Part shown: piece after piece, positions 15,594 through 23,740 of the stretch
Layout of the letters: the number at the start of each line of letters is the position of its first letter
Position numbering within the stretch: position 1 is the first letter of the stretch
DNA from: an uncultured Coriobacteriaceae bacterium
GTDB taxonomy: Bacteria; Actinomycetota; Coriobacteriia; Coriobacteriales; Atopobiaceae
DNA length: 28,000 nucleotides
Reading direction: 5' to 3'
Assembly (NCBI GenBank): GCA_900552935.1
Contig: USBN01000016.1
Location: 1-28,000, forward strand
Program-made: the position numbers and the translations under genes
Notes under the pieces: model-generated
Told to the model about the DNA's origin: nothing
Seen by the model: the letters and a program-made list of their open reading frames with translations, nothing else
Database searches by the model: none

Positions 15594-15680
15594 GGGCAAG
15601 CGGCACGCGCGAGCGCGCAATGCGGCGTACCGCCACACGACACGCGCGGGCGGCGGCGCACGAACCACACGGCGCATACA

Positions 15681-15718
15681 AAAGCGGGGCGGCTCCGGCA
15701 CGATGCGGAGCCGCCCCG
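15681..15718 (-). terminator. birA terminator
   Basis: A perfect 13-bp inverted repeat, CGGGGCGGCTCCG at 15685-15697 and its complement at 15706-15718, with an 8-nt loop. On the minus strand the stem is followed by CTTTTG, 28 nt after the birA stop. It may also stop coaX transcripts. Confidence 0.85.
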
Positions 15719-15746
15719 AGTCATTAAGCAAGTGCCGGCCAGACGC

Positions 15747-16598
15747 CTACTTCGCCGCACGGCGCAGACTGGCCTGTTCGCTCGAGACGACGACCTCGCA
15801 GCCATCCTCCAGGCGAACGGTCGCGCGCCCCCAAACGTCGACAGCCACGAAGTCGCCCGTCGCGGCGACGTTGCCGTTGGGGTAGACCACGTCAACGCGT
15901 GCGCCCATGAGCGGCAATGCGTCGAAGTACTCCGAGAGCACGGGCGCCAGCGGGCCCGCCACGGCATGGCCCGAGTTCACGGCAGCAGCCCAGGCATCCG
16001 CGCGAGCCACCACGGCGTCGCGGATGGCATGCGCAAGCTCGTCAAAGCCAGGAGCCTCGGCGCCCTCGGCCATTGCGTCCGCAATGCCAGCGGGCGCGAG
16101 CGGATTCACGCTGCCCATGTCGCCCTCGAGCACCGGACGCTCGAGGTTTACGCCGATGCCACAGACCGCGAACATGCCGGAGTCGCCCGCGCCTGCCTCG
16201 ACGAGGATGCCCGCGAGCTTGCGATCGGGGGCGGAGGCGTCCGCAGCGGGAACCACCACGTCGTTTGGCCACTTGAGGGCCGCGTGAGTGGCACCAAGGG
16301 AGTGCAGCGCATCGAGCACACCCATGCCGCACACGGCCGAGATGCCCATGTAGTGGCTCATCGGGACATCCGGGCGGAGAAGCACGGAGAGGTAGAGGCC
16401 CGTCGAGGGAGAGCCCCAACCGTGGCCACGCCGGCCGCGACCGGCGGTCTGCTCGTGAGCGGCGACACAAGCGCCGTACGGGGCAGAGCCACGGCCCAGT
16501 TCCATGACATCGTCGTTCGTCGACCCCGTGCTGGCAACGATTTGCAGCTCAGGTGCTCCGGCGACGCAAACGGCGCCCTCTGACTCAGTTACTCCCAT
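15747..16598 (-). CDS. birA: biotin-[acetyl-CoA-carboxylase] ligase
   Basis: Attaches biotin to carboxyl carrier protein through biotinyl-AMP. The 283-residue protein has the biotin-protein-ligase motifs STGSTNDD, AGRGRRGHGWGSP (adenylate loop), LKWPNDVVV, GILVEA and GIGVN, and a C-terminal SH3-like domain around FVAVDVWGRATVRLEDG. It lacks the N-terminal DNA-binding domain of bifunctional BirA, so it is a ligase only. The ATG at 16598 overlaps the end of folP-folK by 10 nt and has GGGAGA upstream, indicating one operon. The stop is TAG. Confidence 0.94.
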   Translation of the reverse strand: MGVTESEGAVCVAGAPELQIVASTGSTNDDVMELGRGSAPYGACVAAHEQTAGRGRRGHGWGSPSTGLYLSVLLRPDVPMSHYMGISAVCGMGVLDALHSLGATHAALKWPNDVVVPAADASAPDRKLAGILVEAGAGDSGMFAVCGIGVNLERPVLEGDMGSVNPLAPAGIADAMAEGAEAPGFDELAHAIRDAVVARADAWAAAVNSGHAVAGPLAPVLSEYFDALPLMGARVDVVYPNGNVAATGDFVAVDVWGRATVRLEDGCEVVVSSEQASLRRAAK

Positions 16599-18220
16599 GA
16601 AATCTCTCCCAGGTCGGCGCGGACGAGGCCCACGCGCTCCTCGCGCGGCTTGATCGAAATGCCCGCGTGCGTGAGGAAGCGGACGGGATCGTGCATGAGG
16701 TCCTCCATCGGCACAAGCACGAAGTCGCGCTCGCCCAGAAGCGGGTGCGGCAGGGCGAGCTTGCGGCCAGCATGAGCCTCTCCCTCCATCCAGAGGAGGT
16801 CGCAGTCGATGGTGCGGGGGCCGTGACCCTCCTGCCCGGGAACGCGCTTGCGGCCGAGCTGCTTCTCCACGCCCATGAGCGCATCGAGCAGAACAAGGGG
16901 CGCGAGCTCGGTCTTTATCTCCGCGACGGCATTGGCGACGGGAAGCGCGATGCCATAGGCAGGGTCCGTCTCGTAGGCGTGGCTCACGCCGGTGACGCAC
17001 GTGAGCGGAATGGCGTTGATGAGCTCGCAGGCACGAGCGAGGTACTCGACGCGGTCGCCGACGTTCGAGCCCAGCGCCACGAACGCGCGGCGCGGATCCG
17101 GATGGGCGATCGACCAATATGAGTCGAGTGCCTGCGAGATGCCCGCCACGTCATGGACGCGCAGGACACGGGCACCCGCCGCCACGGCCGCGATGCAGAC
17201 GCCGGCGGTCGCCGCGTCGCGCGCGGGAGCCTCCGCCACGCCGGAAACGGCGCCCACGAAGCGCTTGCGCGAGACGGCACAAAGCACGGGATAGCCCATA
17301 GAGACCATCTTGGCGCAGGCGCGCTGGATGACGACGTCCTCATCCGCGAGCTTACCGAAGCCGGGGCCAGGATCGATGCAGATGCGGTCACGGGCAACGC
17401 CGGCGCGCATGAGCTCGCGGGCCTGGTCGCCGAGGAAGCCCATGACGCGACGCATGATGGGCGCCTCCTCCGGCAGGGTGAAGCGGCGGCTACCTCCCGC
17501 CAGGGAGACAGAAGCGCTCGTCACGCCACGGGCGCTGCGACGCATGACCTCGTCAAGGCGCTCGGCCGCGGCGGCGTCCGCGCGCTCGGCAGCAGTGGGT
17601 TCATCAGGCGCGCTAGCTGCGGCGATATCGGCGGCCTTGGCGTTTGCTGCGGCGCCGGTGGGGGCGCTGGGCAGGGTCGACGCGCAGGACGCGCTGCCCG
17701 TGAGGCCAGCGGCGGCAGCTCGGGCGGCGGCGCTCGAGTCGAGCGTGACGGTCTGGCGCGGCGCGCGCTCCGAGACCTCGCCGGCGTGCATGACGATGCA
17801 GCCGCAGTCGCTCTCCTGGGCGACGCGCACCATCTCGGGGTTGGTGAAGCCGGTCACGTCGTTGATGATGGAGGCACCCAGCTTGACCGCCAGGCGCGCA
17901 ACCTCCGGATGGCGCGTGTCGATCGAGACGATGGCACCCGCGTCGACCAACGCGCGGATCACGGGGATCACGCGCTTGCCCTCCTCGTCCGGAGAAACCG
18001 CGGTGAACCCGGGGCGCGTCGACTCACCGCCGACGTCGATGATGTCCGCGCCCTCGTCGAGCATGCGCAGGCCCCACTCGATCGCCGACGCGGTCGTGGC
18101 ATGAGCCCCGCCGTCCGAGAAGGAGTCGGGCGTCACGTTGAGCACGCCCATAATGCGCGGGCGCGCGAGCGAAATCTCGTGTTTTCCGCAGCGCCAGGTC
18201 ATCTGGTCTTCTCGAAGCAT
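16589..18220 (-). CDS. folP: fused dihydropteroate synthase (FolP) / HPPK (FolK)
   Basis: A 543-residue bifunctional folate enzyme. Residues 20 to about 370 are dihydropteroate synthase (IMGVLNVTPDSFSDGG, IDVGGESTRPG, VSIDTRHPEVA, INDVTGF, SRKRFVGAVSG, RVHDV). Residues from 379 are 6-hydroxymethyl-dihydropterin pyrophosphokinase (FVALGSNVGDR, SHAYETDPAYG, GHGPRTIDCDLLW, LPHPLLGERDF). FolP thus precedes FolK in the chain although FolK acts first. A roughly 105-residue Ala/Ser-rich insert (148-255) splits the DHPS domain after MHAG. The start at 18220 is set by GGAGAGG 5 nt upstream; a GTG at 18226 sits too close to that site. It overlaps birA. No folB or folE is nearby. Confidence 0.94.
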   Translation of the reverse strand: MLREDQMTWRCGKHEISLARPRIMGVLNVTPDSFSDGGAHATTASAIEWGLRMLDEGADIIDVGGESTRPGFTAVSPDEEGKRVIPVIRALVDAGAIVSIDTRHPEVARLAVKLGASIINDVTGFTNPEMVRVAQESDCGCIVMHAGEVSERAPRQTVTLDSSAAARAAAAGLTGSASCASTLPSAPTGAAANAKAADIAAASAPDEPTAAERADAAAAERLDEVMRRSARGVTSASVSLAGGSRRFTLPEEAPIMRRVMGFLGDQARELMRAGVARDRICIDPGPGFGKLADEDVVIQRACAKMVSMGYPVLCAVSRKRFVGAVSGVAEAPARDAATAGVCIAAVAAGARVLRVHDVAGISQALDSYWSIAHPDPRRAFVALGSNVGDRVEYLARACELINAIPLTCVTGVSHAYETDPAYGIALPVANAVAEIKTELAPLVLLDALMGVEKQLGRKRVPGQEGHGPRTIDCDLLWMEGEAHAGRKLALPHPLLGERDFVLVPMEDLMHDPVRFLTHAGISIKPREERVGLVRADLGEISWE

Positions 18221-18251
18221 AGGCACCTCTCCGTTGTGATTAGCTCTCTCG

Positions 18252-18257
18252 ATTGTA
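18252..18257 (-). promoter_or_regulatory. probable folP-folK -10 element
   Basis: TACAAT on the minus strand lies 31 nt before the folP-folK ATG. No good -35 is visible. A perfect 7-bp hairpin (TTCCGCG at 18271-18277, CGCGGAA at 18284-18290) lies just upstream and could end cobB transcription, although it lacks a T run. Confidence 0.4.
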
Positions 18258-18333
18258 GCGGGCGGGCAGATTCCGCGTCGTCGCGCGGAAACCCAACACA
18301 GAACGGCAAGGTGTGACGATACCGCCCCGGAAT

Positions 18334-19086
18334 CTAGAAGTCGAAAGCCTTGGCGATATCGGCCTGAATGATGACGCTGGCACGCGAGCTCACGGGGATG
18401 GGATCGCGGTTCACGACCACGAGCTCCTGGCCGAGGTAATAGTCGACCAGACCTGCCGCGGGATAGACCACGAGGCTCGTCCCTCCCACGATCAGCATGT
18501 CCGCCCGCTGGATCGCGCGCACGGAGTCGTGAATCACGCGGTCATCGAGGCTTTCTCCGTAGAGGACAACGTCGGGCTTAATCGCGCCGCCGCACTCGGG
18601 GCAGACGGGGACGCCACGCTCGTCCTCATGCTCGCGCGCCAGAATCCACTCGGCAGAATAGGTGGCGCCGCAACGCTGGCAGATGTTGCGATGGACCGAG
18701 CCGTGTAGCTCGAGTACGTTCTTCGACCCCGCTGCCTGATGCAGGCCGTCGATGTTCTGGGTCACCACGGCGGTGAGCCTGCCCTCGCGCTCGAGCTCGG
18801 CGAGCTTGAGGTGCGCCTGGTTGGGCTTGGCACCCAGCGCGATCATCTTCGTACGATAGAACTCGAAGAACTCCGCCGGATGGGTCTCGTAGAAGCCGTG
18901 GGAGAGCATGGTCTCGGGCGGATAGTCGAACTGCTGGCTGTACAAGCCGTCAACGCTGCGGAAATCCGGAATGCCGCTCGCCGTGGAGACGCCCGCGCCA
19001 CCAAAGAAGACGATGCGCTCGTGGCGCTCGACGCGAGCCCTGAGCTCGGCGGCGGCCTCGGTTGGGTTCGTGATGGTGATGGGCAT
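18334..19086 (-). CDS. cobB: NAD-dependent protein deacylase (sirtuin)
   Basis: A Sir2-family enzyme removing acyl groups from lysine with NAD. The 250-residue protein shows GGAGVSTASGIPDFRS (NAD binding), TQNIDGLHQAAG, ELHGSVH with the catalytic His, two zinc CxxC pairs (CQRC and CPEC), KPDVVLYGE, and GGTSLVVYPAAG. It is cytoplasmic, with no extension. GAGG 5 nt before the ATG sets the start. It is on the same strand as folP-folK but is separated by 113 bp with a likely promoter, so it is probably transcribed on its own. Its substrates cannot be told from sequence. The stop is TAG. Confidence 0.94.
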   Translation of the reverse strand: MPITITNPTEAAAELRARVERHERIVFFGGAGVSTASGIPDFRSVDGLYSQQFDYPPETMLSHGFYETHPAEFFEFYRTKMIALGAKPNQAHLKLAELEREGRLTAVVTQNIDGLHQAAGSKNVLELHGSVHRNICQRCGATYSAEWILAREHEDERGVPVCPECGGAIKPDVVLYGESLDDRVIHDSVRAIQRADMLIVGGTSLVVYPAAGLVDYYLGQELVVVNRDPIPVSSRASVIIQADIAKAFDF

Positions 19087-19141
19087 GGGAGCCTCGATTC
19101 TCGCGCGCGGTCACTTCGGCACAAGCATAGACCTTGGCAAA

Positions 19142-19189
19142 CGGCCGGGTGCCGGGGCGGCCGGGTGCTCTGGCGGCCGGACGCCAGAG
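19142..19189. repeat. 16-bp tandem repeat, three units
   Basis: Three adjacent 16-bp units starting CGGCCGG (19142, 19158, 19174). The third contains one arm of a perfect 7-bp hairpin, CTCTGGC at 19168 and GCCAGAG at 19183. It lies in the divergent region between cobB and the patatin gene. Confidence 0.75.
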
Positions 19190-19256
19190 CGGATCAGAGC
19201 CTCTTCACTCGTCGTGCTAAAGTGCCATAGACCGCCAGGACGAGAAAGGGGCCAAC

Positions 19257-20261
19257 ATGGAGTCGACCAGTACATCTTCCGAGGCAGTGGCTCCGCCCAA
19301 CGCTTCCGGAGTTGCGCGGCCCACCCCGGCAGTCGCCCCTGCCAACGTTTCCGAAGCTGAGCGGCCCACCCCGGCAGTCGCTCCCGCTAACGTTTCCGGC
19401 GTGGCGCTCGTGCTGGAGGGCGGTGGCATGCGCGCCGCGCACACCGCCGGCATCGTGGCCGCGCTCATCGAACACGAGGTTTGGTTCCCCTACGTCTGTG
19501 GGCTCTCTGCCGGCTCCTCCAACGCAGTCAACTACCTCTCGCGCGATGCGGATCGCACGCGCCAGGCCTTCGTTGACATCGCCGGAGACGAACGCTTCGG
19601 CGGCATCGGCTCGCTCATGCGCCGTAACGGCTTCTTCAACGCGGACTTCCTCTACGAGCGCGCCATTCAGGACGGCACGCTGCCGTTCGACTGGGACACC
19701 TTCCGAGCGAATCCCGCACAGCTCCGCATCCAGGCTTTCGAGCGAGACACGGGCCGGACCGTCACCTGGACGCGCGACGACATGACCTCGCGCGTGGGCA
19801 TGGCGAGCCTCGTCCGCGCGAGTTCCACCATGCCGTTCGTCATGAAGCCCATCGAGGTGGGCGGCCAGGTCATCCTCGACGGCGGACTAGGCACGGGCGC
19901 GGGCATCCCGCTGCACATGGCGGAGGAGGACGGCTTCGAGCGCTTCTTCTTCGTCGCGACGCGCCCTGCCGGCTACCGCAAGGAGCCCATGGGCCACGGC
20001 ACCCGCGGCATCATGCGCCGCGTCTGCGCCGGGCAGTCCCACGTCTTCGAGGCGCTCGCCACACGCGCGGAGCGCTACAACACGGCGCTCGACCACCTGG
20101 CAGAACTCGAGCGTGAGGGTCGTGCCCTCGTCGTACGGCCGGAGAGCATGCCCATCCAGAACACCGAGACGAACGTCGAGCGCCTCCACGCCGTCTTCGA
20201 CCAGGGCCACGCCCTGGCGGAGCGCGAGATGGACAACTGGCTGGAGTGGCTGAAGGGCTAG
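19257..20261 (+). CDS. patatin-like phospholipase
   Basis: A 334-residue serine acyl hydrolase of the patatin family, closest in style to bacterial YjjU-like proteins. The oxyanion-hole segment is LEGGGMRAAHTAG (53-65), the nucleophile motif GLSAG has Ser84, and the dyad aspartate is in ILDGGLG. The first 50 residues are not part of the domain. They contain a 15-residue tandem repeat, RPTPAVAPANVSEAE and RPTPAVAPANVSGVA (21-50), with a degenerate earlier copy, forming a Pro/Ala-rich lead. The start is set by AAGGGG 5 nt upstream. No signal peptide or membrane helix is clear. Substrate unknown; phospholipid hydrolysis is inferred from family. The stop is TAG. Confidence 0.9.
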   Translation: MESTSTSSEAVAPPNASGVARPTPAVAPANVSEAERPTPAVAPANVSGVALVLEGGGMRAAHTAGIVAALIEHEVWFPYVCGLSAGSSNAVNYLSRDADRTRQAFVDIAGDERFGGIGSLMRRNGFFNADFLYERAIQDGTLPFDWDTFRANPAQLRIQAFERDTGRTVTWTRDDMTSRVGMASLVRASSTMPFVMKPIEVGGQVILDGGLGTGAGIPLHMAEEDGFERFFFVATRPAGYRKEPMGHGTRGIMRRVCAGQSHVFEALATRAERYNTALDHLAELEREGRALVVRPESMPIQNTETNVERLHAVFDQGHALAEREMDNWLEWLKG

Positions 20262-20286
20262 CGCCCTCGGTTCGCCGGCCCTCGGT

Positions 20287-20361
20287 TCGTCGAGACATGC
20301 AGAAATTCGAGTTATAGCGGCGATTGGGGCCCATAACTCGAAAAAACGCATGTCTCGGCGA
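20287..20361. repeat. nested palindromic element
   Basis: Outer arms of 14 bp (20287-20300 and 20348-20361, one mismatch, core CGAGACATGC/GCATGTCTCG) enclose inner 9-bp perfect arms TCGAGTTAT (20307) and ATAACTCGA (20333). No T run follows on either strand, so it looks more like a REP-type palindrome than a terminator. It lies 25 bp after the patatin stop, beside two CCCTCGGTTCG words. Confidence 0.75.
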
Positions 20362-20435
20362 GCTGCGACGCCCGCCGCGGCGCCCGCGGGTCGCCTGCCT
20401 CGGCGCCGGGGTCAGCCCGCAGGGCGCCTGCCACA

Positions 20436-20464
20436 GAGCGTCGCCGGCAGCCCAGGCGACGCTC
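20436..20464. repeat. 10-bp perfect hairpin upstream of xthA
   Basis: GAGCGTCGCC at 20436-20445 and GGCGACGCTC at 20455-20464 with a 9-nt loop, 30 bp before the putative xthA -10. No T run follows. Confidence 0.6.
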
Positions 20465-20494
20465 GCCGACGGGCTCGCTGCGACGCCACTGGGC

Positions 20495-20500
20495 TACAAT
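20495..20500 (+). promoter_or_regulatory. probable xthA -10 element
   Basis: TACAAT lies 30 nt before the xthA ATG, the same hexamer and a similar distance as at folP-folK. No clear -35 is seen. Confidence 0.4.
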
Positions 20501-20530
20501 CCTCCTGCACGCAACAACTTTGGAGGACCC

Positions 20531-21361
20531 ATGCCAAACGCCCGCGAGCTCAGGCTCGTTTCTTGGAACGTCAACGGCCTTCGCGCCGTCATGAAGAAGG
20601 ACCCGAGCTTCACCCAGGTCGTCGAGGATACGGCGGCGGACGTCTTCGCCGTCCAGGAGACGAAGCTCCAGGCCGGCCAGATCGAGCTCGACCTCCCCGG
20701 CTACCACCAGACCTGGAGCTACGCGGAGCGCAGGGGCTACTCCGGCACTGCGGTCTTCAGCCGAGAAGAGCCGCTCCAGGTCCTTCGCGCGGACGCCCTG
20801 CTCCCCATCGCGCACGAAGTCCTCTCCGCGGAGGACGAGGAGCTCGTCGCCATCGCCGCGACCGAAGGCCGCGTCTGCGCCCTCGAGTTCCCAGAGTATT
20901 GGTTCGTGGACGTCTACACGCCCAACGCGCAGGGCGAGCTCGCACGCATCGACACGCGCCTCGCGTGGGACACCGCCTATCGCGAGTTCCTCCGCCACCT
21001 CGCCACCGAGAAGCCCGTGGTCACCTGCGGCGACTTCAACGTGGCGCACGAGGAGATCGACCTCAAGAATCCCGGCCCCAACCGCGGCAACGCGGGCTTC
21101 TCGGACGAGGAGCGCGAGTCCTTCACGCGCTTGCTCGACGCCGGCTTCACGGACACCTTCCGCGCGAGATTCCCCGAGCTCACGGGCGCGTATAGCTGGT
21201 GGAGCTACCGCTTCAACGCCCGCAAGAACAACGCGGGCTGGCGCATCGACTACTTCCTCGTGAGCGACGACGTGGCAGGTCGCGTGACCGGCGCCTCGAT
21301 CCTCTCCGAGGTCTACGGCAGCGACCACTGCCCCGTCGAGCTCACGATCGAGCTGGGGTAG
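20531..21361 (+). CDS. xthA: exodeoxyribonuclease III (AP endonuclease)
   Basis: A base-excision repair nuclease that cleaves at abasic sites and trims 3' ends. The 276-residue protein has the exonuclease-endonuclease-phosphatase signature: SWNVNGLRA, AVQETKL (metal-binding Glu), VYTPNAQGELARID, GDFNVAHEEIDLKNP (catalytic Asp and Asn), SWWSYRFNARKNNAGWRIDYFL and SDHCPV (catalytic Asp-His). GGAGGA 5 nt before the ATG at 20531 sets the start; an open frame upstream has no such site. It is a single gene between a patatin gene on the same strand and a convergent PHP gene. The stop is TAG. Confidence 0.96.
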   Translation: MPNARELRLVSWNVNGLRAVMKKDPSFTQVVEDTAADVFAVQETKLQAGQIELDLPGYHQTWSYAERRGYSGTAVFSREEPLQVLRADALLPIAHEVLSAEDEELVAIAATEGRVCALEFPEYWFVDVYTPNAQGELARIDTRLAWDTAYREFLRHLATEKPVVTCGDFNVAHEEIDLKNPGPNRGNAGFSDEERESFTRLLDAGFTDTFRARFPELTGAYSWWSYRFNARKNNAGWRIDYFLVSDDVAGRVTGASILSEVYGSDHCPVELTIELG

Positions 21362-21381
21362 CGGCGCCTCCCAAATGAATA

Positions 21382-21454
21382 CCGGCGGGGACACCGTACG
21401 CTGCGCTCGGGTGCCTTCGGAAAACCCTCGCTTCGCGTGCGGAGTCCCTGCCGG
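21382..21454. repeat. long imperfect palindrome between convergent genes
   Basis: CCGGCGGGGAC at 21382-21392 pairs with GTCCCTGCCGG at 21444-21454. Pairing continues inward (CCGTACGC with GCGTGCGG, then GGGT with ACCC) to an apex GCCTTCGGAA. Almost the whole 73 bp can fold as one hairpin. It lies 20 bp after the xthA stop and 63 bp from the PHP gene stop, with no T run, so it looks like a REP-like element. Confidence 0.7.
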
Positions 21455-21517
21455 CTGACGTTATATGCGACAAGCCGCCCCCGCCAACTCCGGCGGCGAG
21501 AGCTTCTATCGACCTCT

Positions 21518-22315
21518 CTACTCTCCCAGGCCCGCAGCGGCCATCGCAGCGGTAAACGTCTGGGCGTTGGTCGTGGCGATGAGCTCCTGCGGGAAGTGGA
21601 TCTCCTCGAGGACTTCGAGCGCCGGCTCGAACTTGCCGATGGAGCAGCAGATGTGGGCATCGGTGTTGACGGCGATCTTGCAGCCCAGCTCAGCGCAGGT
21701 CTCCGCGATCTTGCGGCAAGAGGTGGTCACGGCCTCGCGCTTGAACTCGAGGCTGTGGGCGTTGATCTCGATTAGCTTGCCCAGGCGCGCGGCTTCGCCA
21801 ACCACCTCGTTCACGTCAAACTCGACGCCGGAGCGACCGACGTGCCCGAGGATGAAGACCTTGGGATCCTGCAGGGCGTTGAGGTACATCTGCGTACCCG
21901 CGGCAACGCCGGCACCGCACGAGAACGAGCGGTCATGCACACTTGCGATCACGTAGTCGCAGTCCGCGAAGACCTTCTCCTTGAGGGTCGTGACCTCGGA
22001 GAGGGGCGCGCCGTTGATCTCCATGTCAACCGGGATGTCATAGCCAAACAGGCGACCGTCAAGGTCGACGATGTCCGCCTCACAGCCATGCATGAGGCGC
22101 ACGCCCTCCCAAACCTTGGGCCACGCGCCGAAGTTGAAGAAGAACTGGAAGTCTCGCATGCGCTGCTCGGGGAAGAGCATGCAGCTGAAGTGCTCCGTGT
22201 CCCCCAGTACCTCGACGCCCTGCTCGGCGGCGGCGAGAACGTTCTCGCGAATGGTCGAGTACGCATGGCGGGAGAAGAGCGTGTGGGTGTGAACGTCGCA
22301 GCGGTTAGTGAGCAT
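21518..22315 (-). CDS. PHP-domain metal-dependent hydrolase (YcdX-like phosphatase)
   Basis: A 265-residue PHP-family protein, probably a trinuclear metal phosphatase; the substrate is unknown. Visible metal-site motifs are CDVHTHTLFSRHAY (HxH near the N terminus), GDTEHF, HGCEADIVD (Glu), ASVHDRSF, FILGHVGR and AVNTDAH. The order and spacing resemble E. coli YcdX and related phosphatases rather than histidinol phosphatase, though the latter cannot be excluded. The start at 22315 is preferred over a GTG at 22321 because GGAAGG lies 5 nt upstream. That site overlaps the stop codon of the aminotransferase gene, so the two are one operon. The stop is TAG. Confidence 0.88.
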   Translation of the reverse strand: MLTNRCDVHTHTLFSRHAYSTIRENVLAAAEQGVEVLGDTEHFSCMLFPEQRMRDFQFFFNFGAWPKVWEGVRLMHGCEADIVDLDGRLFGYDIPVDMEINGAPLSEVTTLKEKVFADCDYVIASVHDRSFSCGAGVAAGTQMYLNALQDPKVFILGHVGRSGVEFDVNEVVGEAARLGKLIEINAHSLEFKREAVTTSCRKIAETCAELGCKIAVNTDAHICCSIGKFEPALEVLEEIHFPQELIATTNAQTFTAAMAAAGLGE

Positions 22316-22325
22316 GGGCACCTTC

Positions 22326-23522
22326 CTACTTGTACTCCGCCGCCAGCGCCTTCCAGGCGGGCAGCGAGTTGACGATCAGGTCATGGCTCACGCAATAGCT
22401 TACGCGAACCCAGCCGGGACAGCCGAAGGAGTCGGACGGGACGGGCAGCAACTCGTGAGCCTTCGCACGCTCGAAGAACGCCCCAGCGTCGGGCTCGAGC
22501 GCCTTGACCCAGAGGTAGAAGGCACCGTCCGGCTCGACGTACTCGTAGCCGGCCGCGGCGAGGCCCTCCGTGAGGGCAGCGCGGTTCTCGGCATAGGCGG
22601 CAACGTCGCTCGGCTCGTCGACGCAGTCCGTCACCACGCGCTGGAAGATGGCCGGAGCGCAGACGAAGCCCAGCGTGCGGCCCGCGCCGGCAATGGTGAG
22701 GACGAGGCGGTCGTGCTCGGGGTTGGTGGGCGGCACGAGCACCCAGCCGATGCGCTCGCCCGGCAGCGACAGGCTCTTGGAGTAGCTGTAGCAAACGATG
22801 GTGCGAGCGTAGATTGCCGGCACCCACGGCACCTCGGCACCATAGGTGATCTCGCGATAGGGCTCGTCGGAGATGAGGTAGATGGGGTGGCCCAGCTCCT
22901 CGCCGCGGGTCTCGAGCACGCCAGCAAGCTTCTTGAGCGTCTCGCGCGTATAGACAGCACCGGTGGGGTTGTTGGGCGAGTCGATGATCACGGCGGCGGT
23001 GCGCTCGGTGATAGCGGCGGACACGGCGGCGGCGTCAACCTGGAAGGCCGCGGGGTCCGCCATGACCTCGACGCAGGTGCAGCCGCAGGTCTCGATCCAG
23101 ACGCGGTACTCCGGGAAGTACGGGGCGATGACGATGACCTCGTCGCCGGGGTTGGTCACGGAGTGCAGCGTGATGGAGAGGGACGCGGCGGCACCGCAGG
23201 TGAGGTAGAGGTCATCGGCCGCGGCGACGGGCGCGCCGCCCATCTCGGCGGAGAAGCGACGGGTGAGGGAGGCGGCGACGGCCTCGCGGCAGGCGGGCAG
23301 GCCGTTTGCCGGCGTGTAGCCGTGGACCTGAACGGGCGGGAGCTCCGCGGAACGCTTGAGCGACTCGGCAACGGCGGCGGGAGCGGGCACGCTCGGGTTG
23401 CCCAGGCTGAAGTCGAAGACGTTCTCGACGCCAATCTCGGCCTTGCGCACGGCGGCATAGGCCGCAATGTCTCGGATGGAGCTCTTGGATGCCCCGTAGC
23501 CGTACATCGTCTCGTTGATCAT
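22326..23522 (-). CDS. class I/II pyridoxal-phosphate aminotransferase
   Basis: A 398-residue fold-type I aminotransferase of the aspartate-aminotransferase superfamily; amino acid specificity cannot be read from sequence. Motifs seen: YTPANGLPACREAVA, TCGAAASLS (cofactor phosphate loop), PYFPEYR, DSPNNPTGAVY, SDEPYREITY (Asp and Tyr to the cofactor), and SYSKSLSLPGERIGW with the lysine that forms the Schiff base. The start is supported by GAGGGGG 6 nt before the ATG. It leads a two-gene operon with the PHP hydrolase, so the two may share a pathway. Histidinol-phosphate aminotransferase activity would fit a PHP phosphatase partner but is only a guess. The stop is TAG. Confidence 0.92.
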   Translation of the reverse strand: MINETMYGYGASKSSIRDIAAYAAVRKAEIGVENVFDFSLGNPSVPAPAAVAESLKRSAELPPVQVHGYTPANGLPACREAVAASLTRRFSAEMGGAPVAAADDLYLTCGAAASLSITLHSVTNPGDEVIVIAPYFPEYRVWIETCGCTCVEVMADPAAFQVDAAAVSAAITERTAAVIIDSPNNPTGAVYTRETLKKLAGVLETRGEELGHPIYLISDEPYREITYGAEVPWVPAIYARTIVCYSYSKSLSLPGERIGWVLVPPTNPEHDRLVLTIAGAGRTLGFVCAPAIFQRVVTDCVDEPSDVAAYAENRAALTEGLAAAGYEYVEPDGAFYLWVKALEPDAGAFFERAKAHELLPVPSDSFGCPGWVRVSYCVSHDLIVNSLPAWKALAAEYK

Positions 23523-23589
23523 GTCGTCCCCCTCGATCGCGATTGGCTTGTCGTGTCAGCGTGGGCCGGGTAGCAGCGCGCTATGTCGC

Positions 23590-23595
23590 ATTCTA
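23590..23595 (-). promoter_or_regulatory. probable aminotransferase operon -10 element
   Basis: TAGAAT on the minus strand (complement of 23590-23595) lies 67 nt before the aminotransferase ATG. The -35 region is poor. The same hexamer occurs upstream of hpt. Confidence 0.4.
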
Positions 23596-23740
23596 TCCCT
23601 CCGGCGACGGCGCTGGGTTACAGCAGCGCTACATATGACGGCGACGGGCGGACGCGGGGCGTAGGGGCCGTCGCGGGGACGACGCGGAGAGGTGCCCGAC
23701 CCAGTGCCAGCGCCGAGGGTCAGCCGCCACGGGGCCACCG

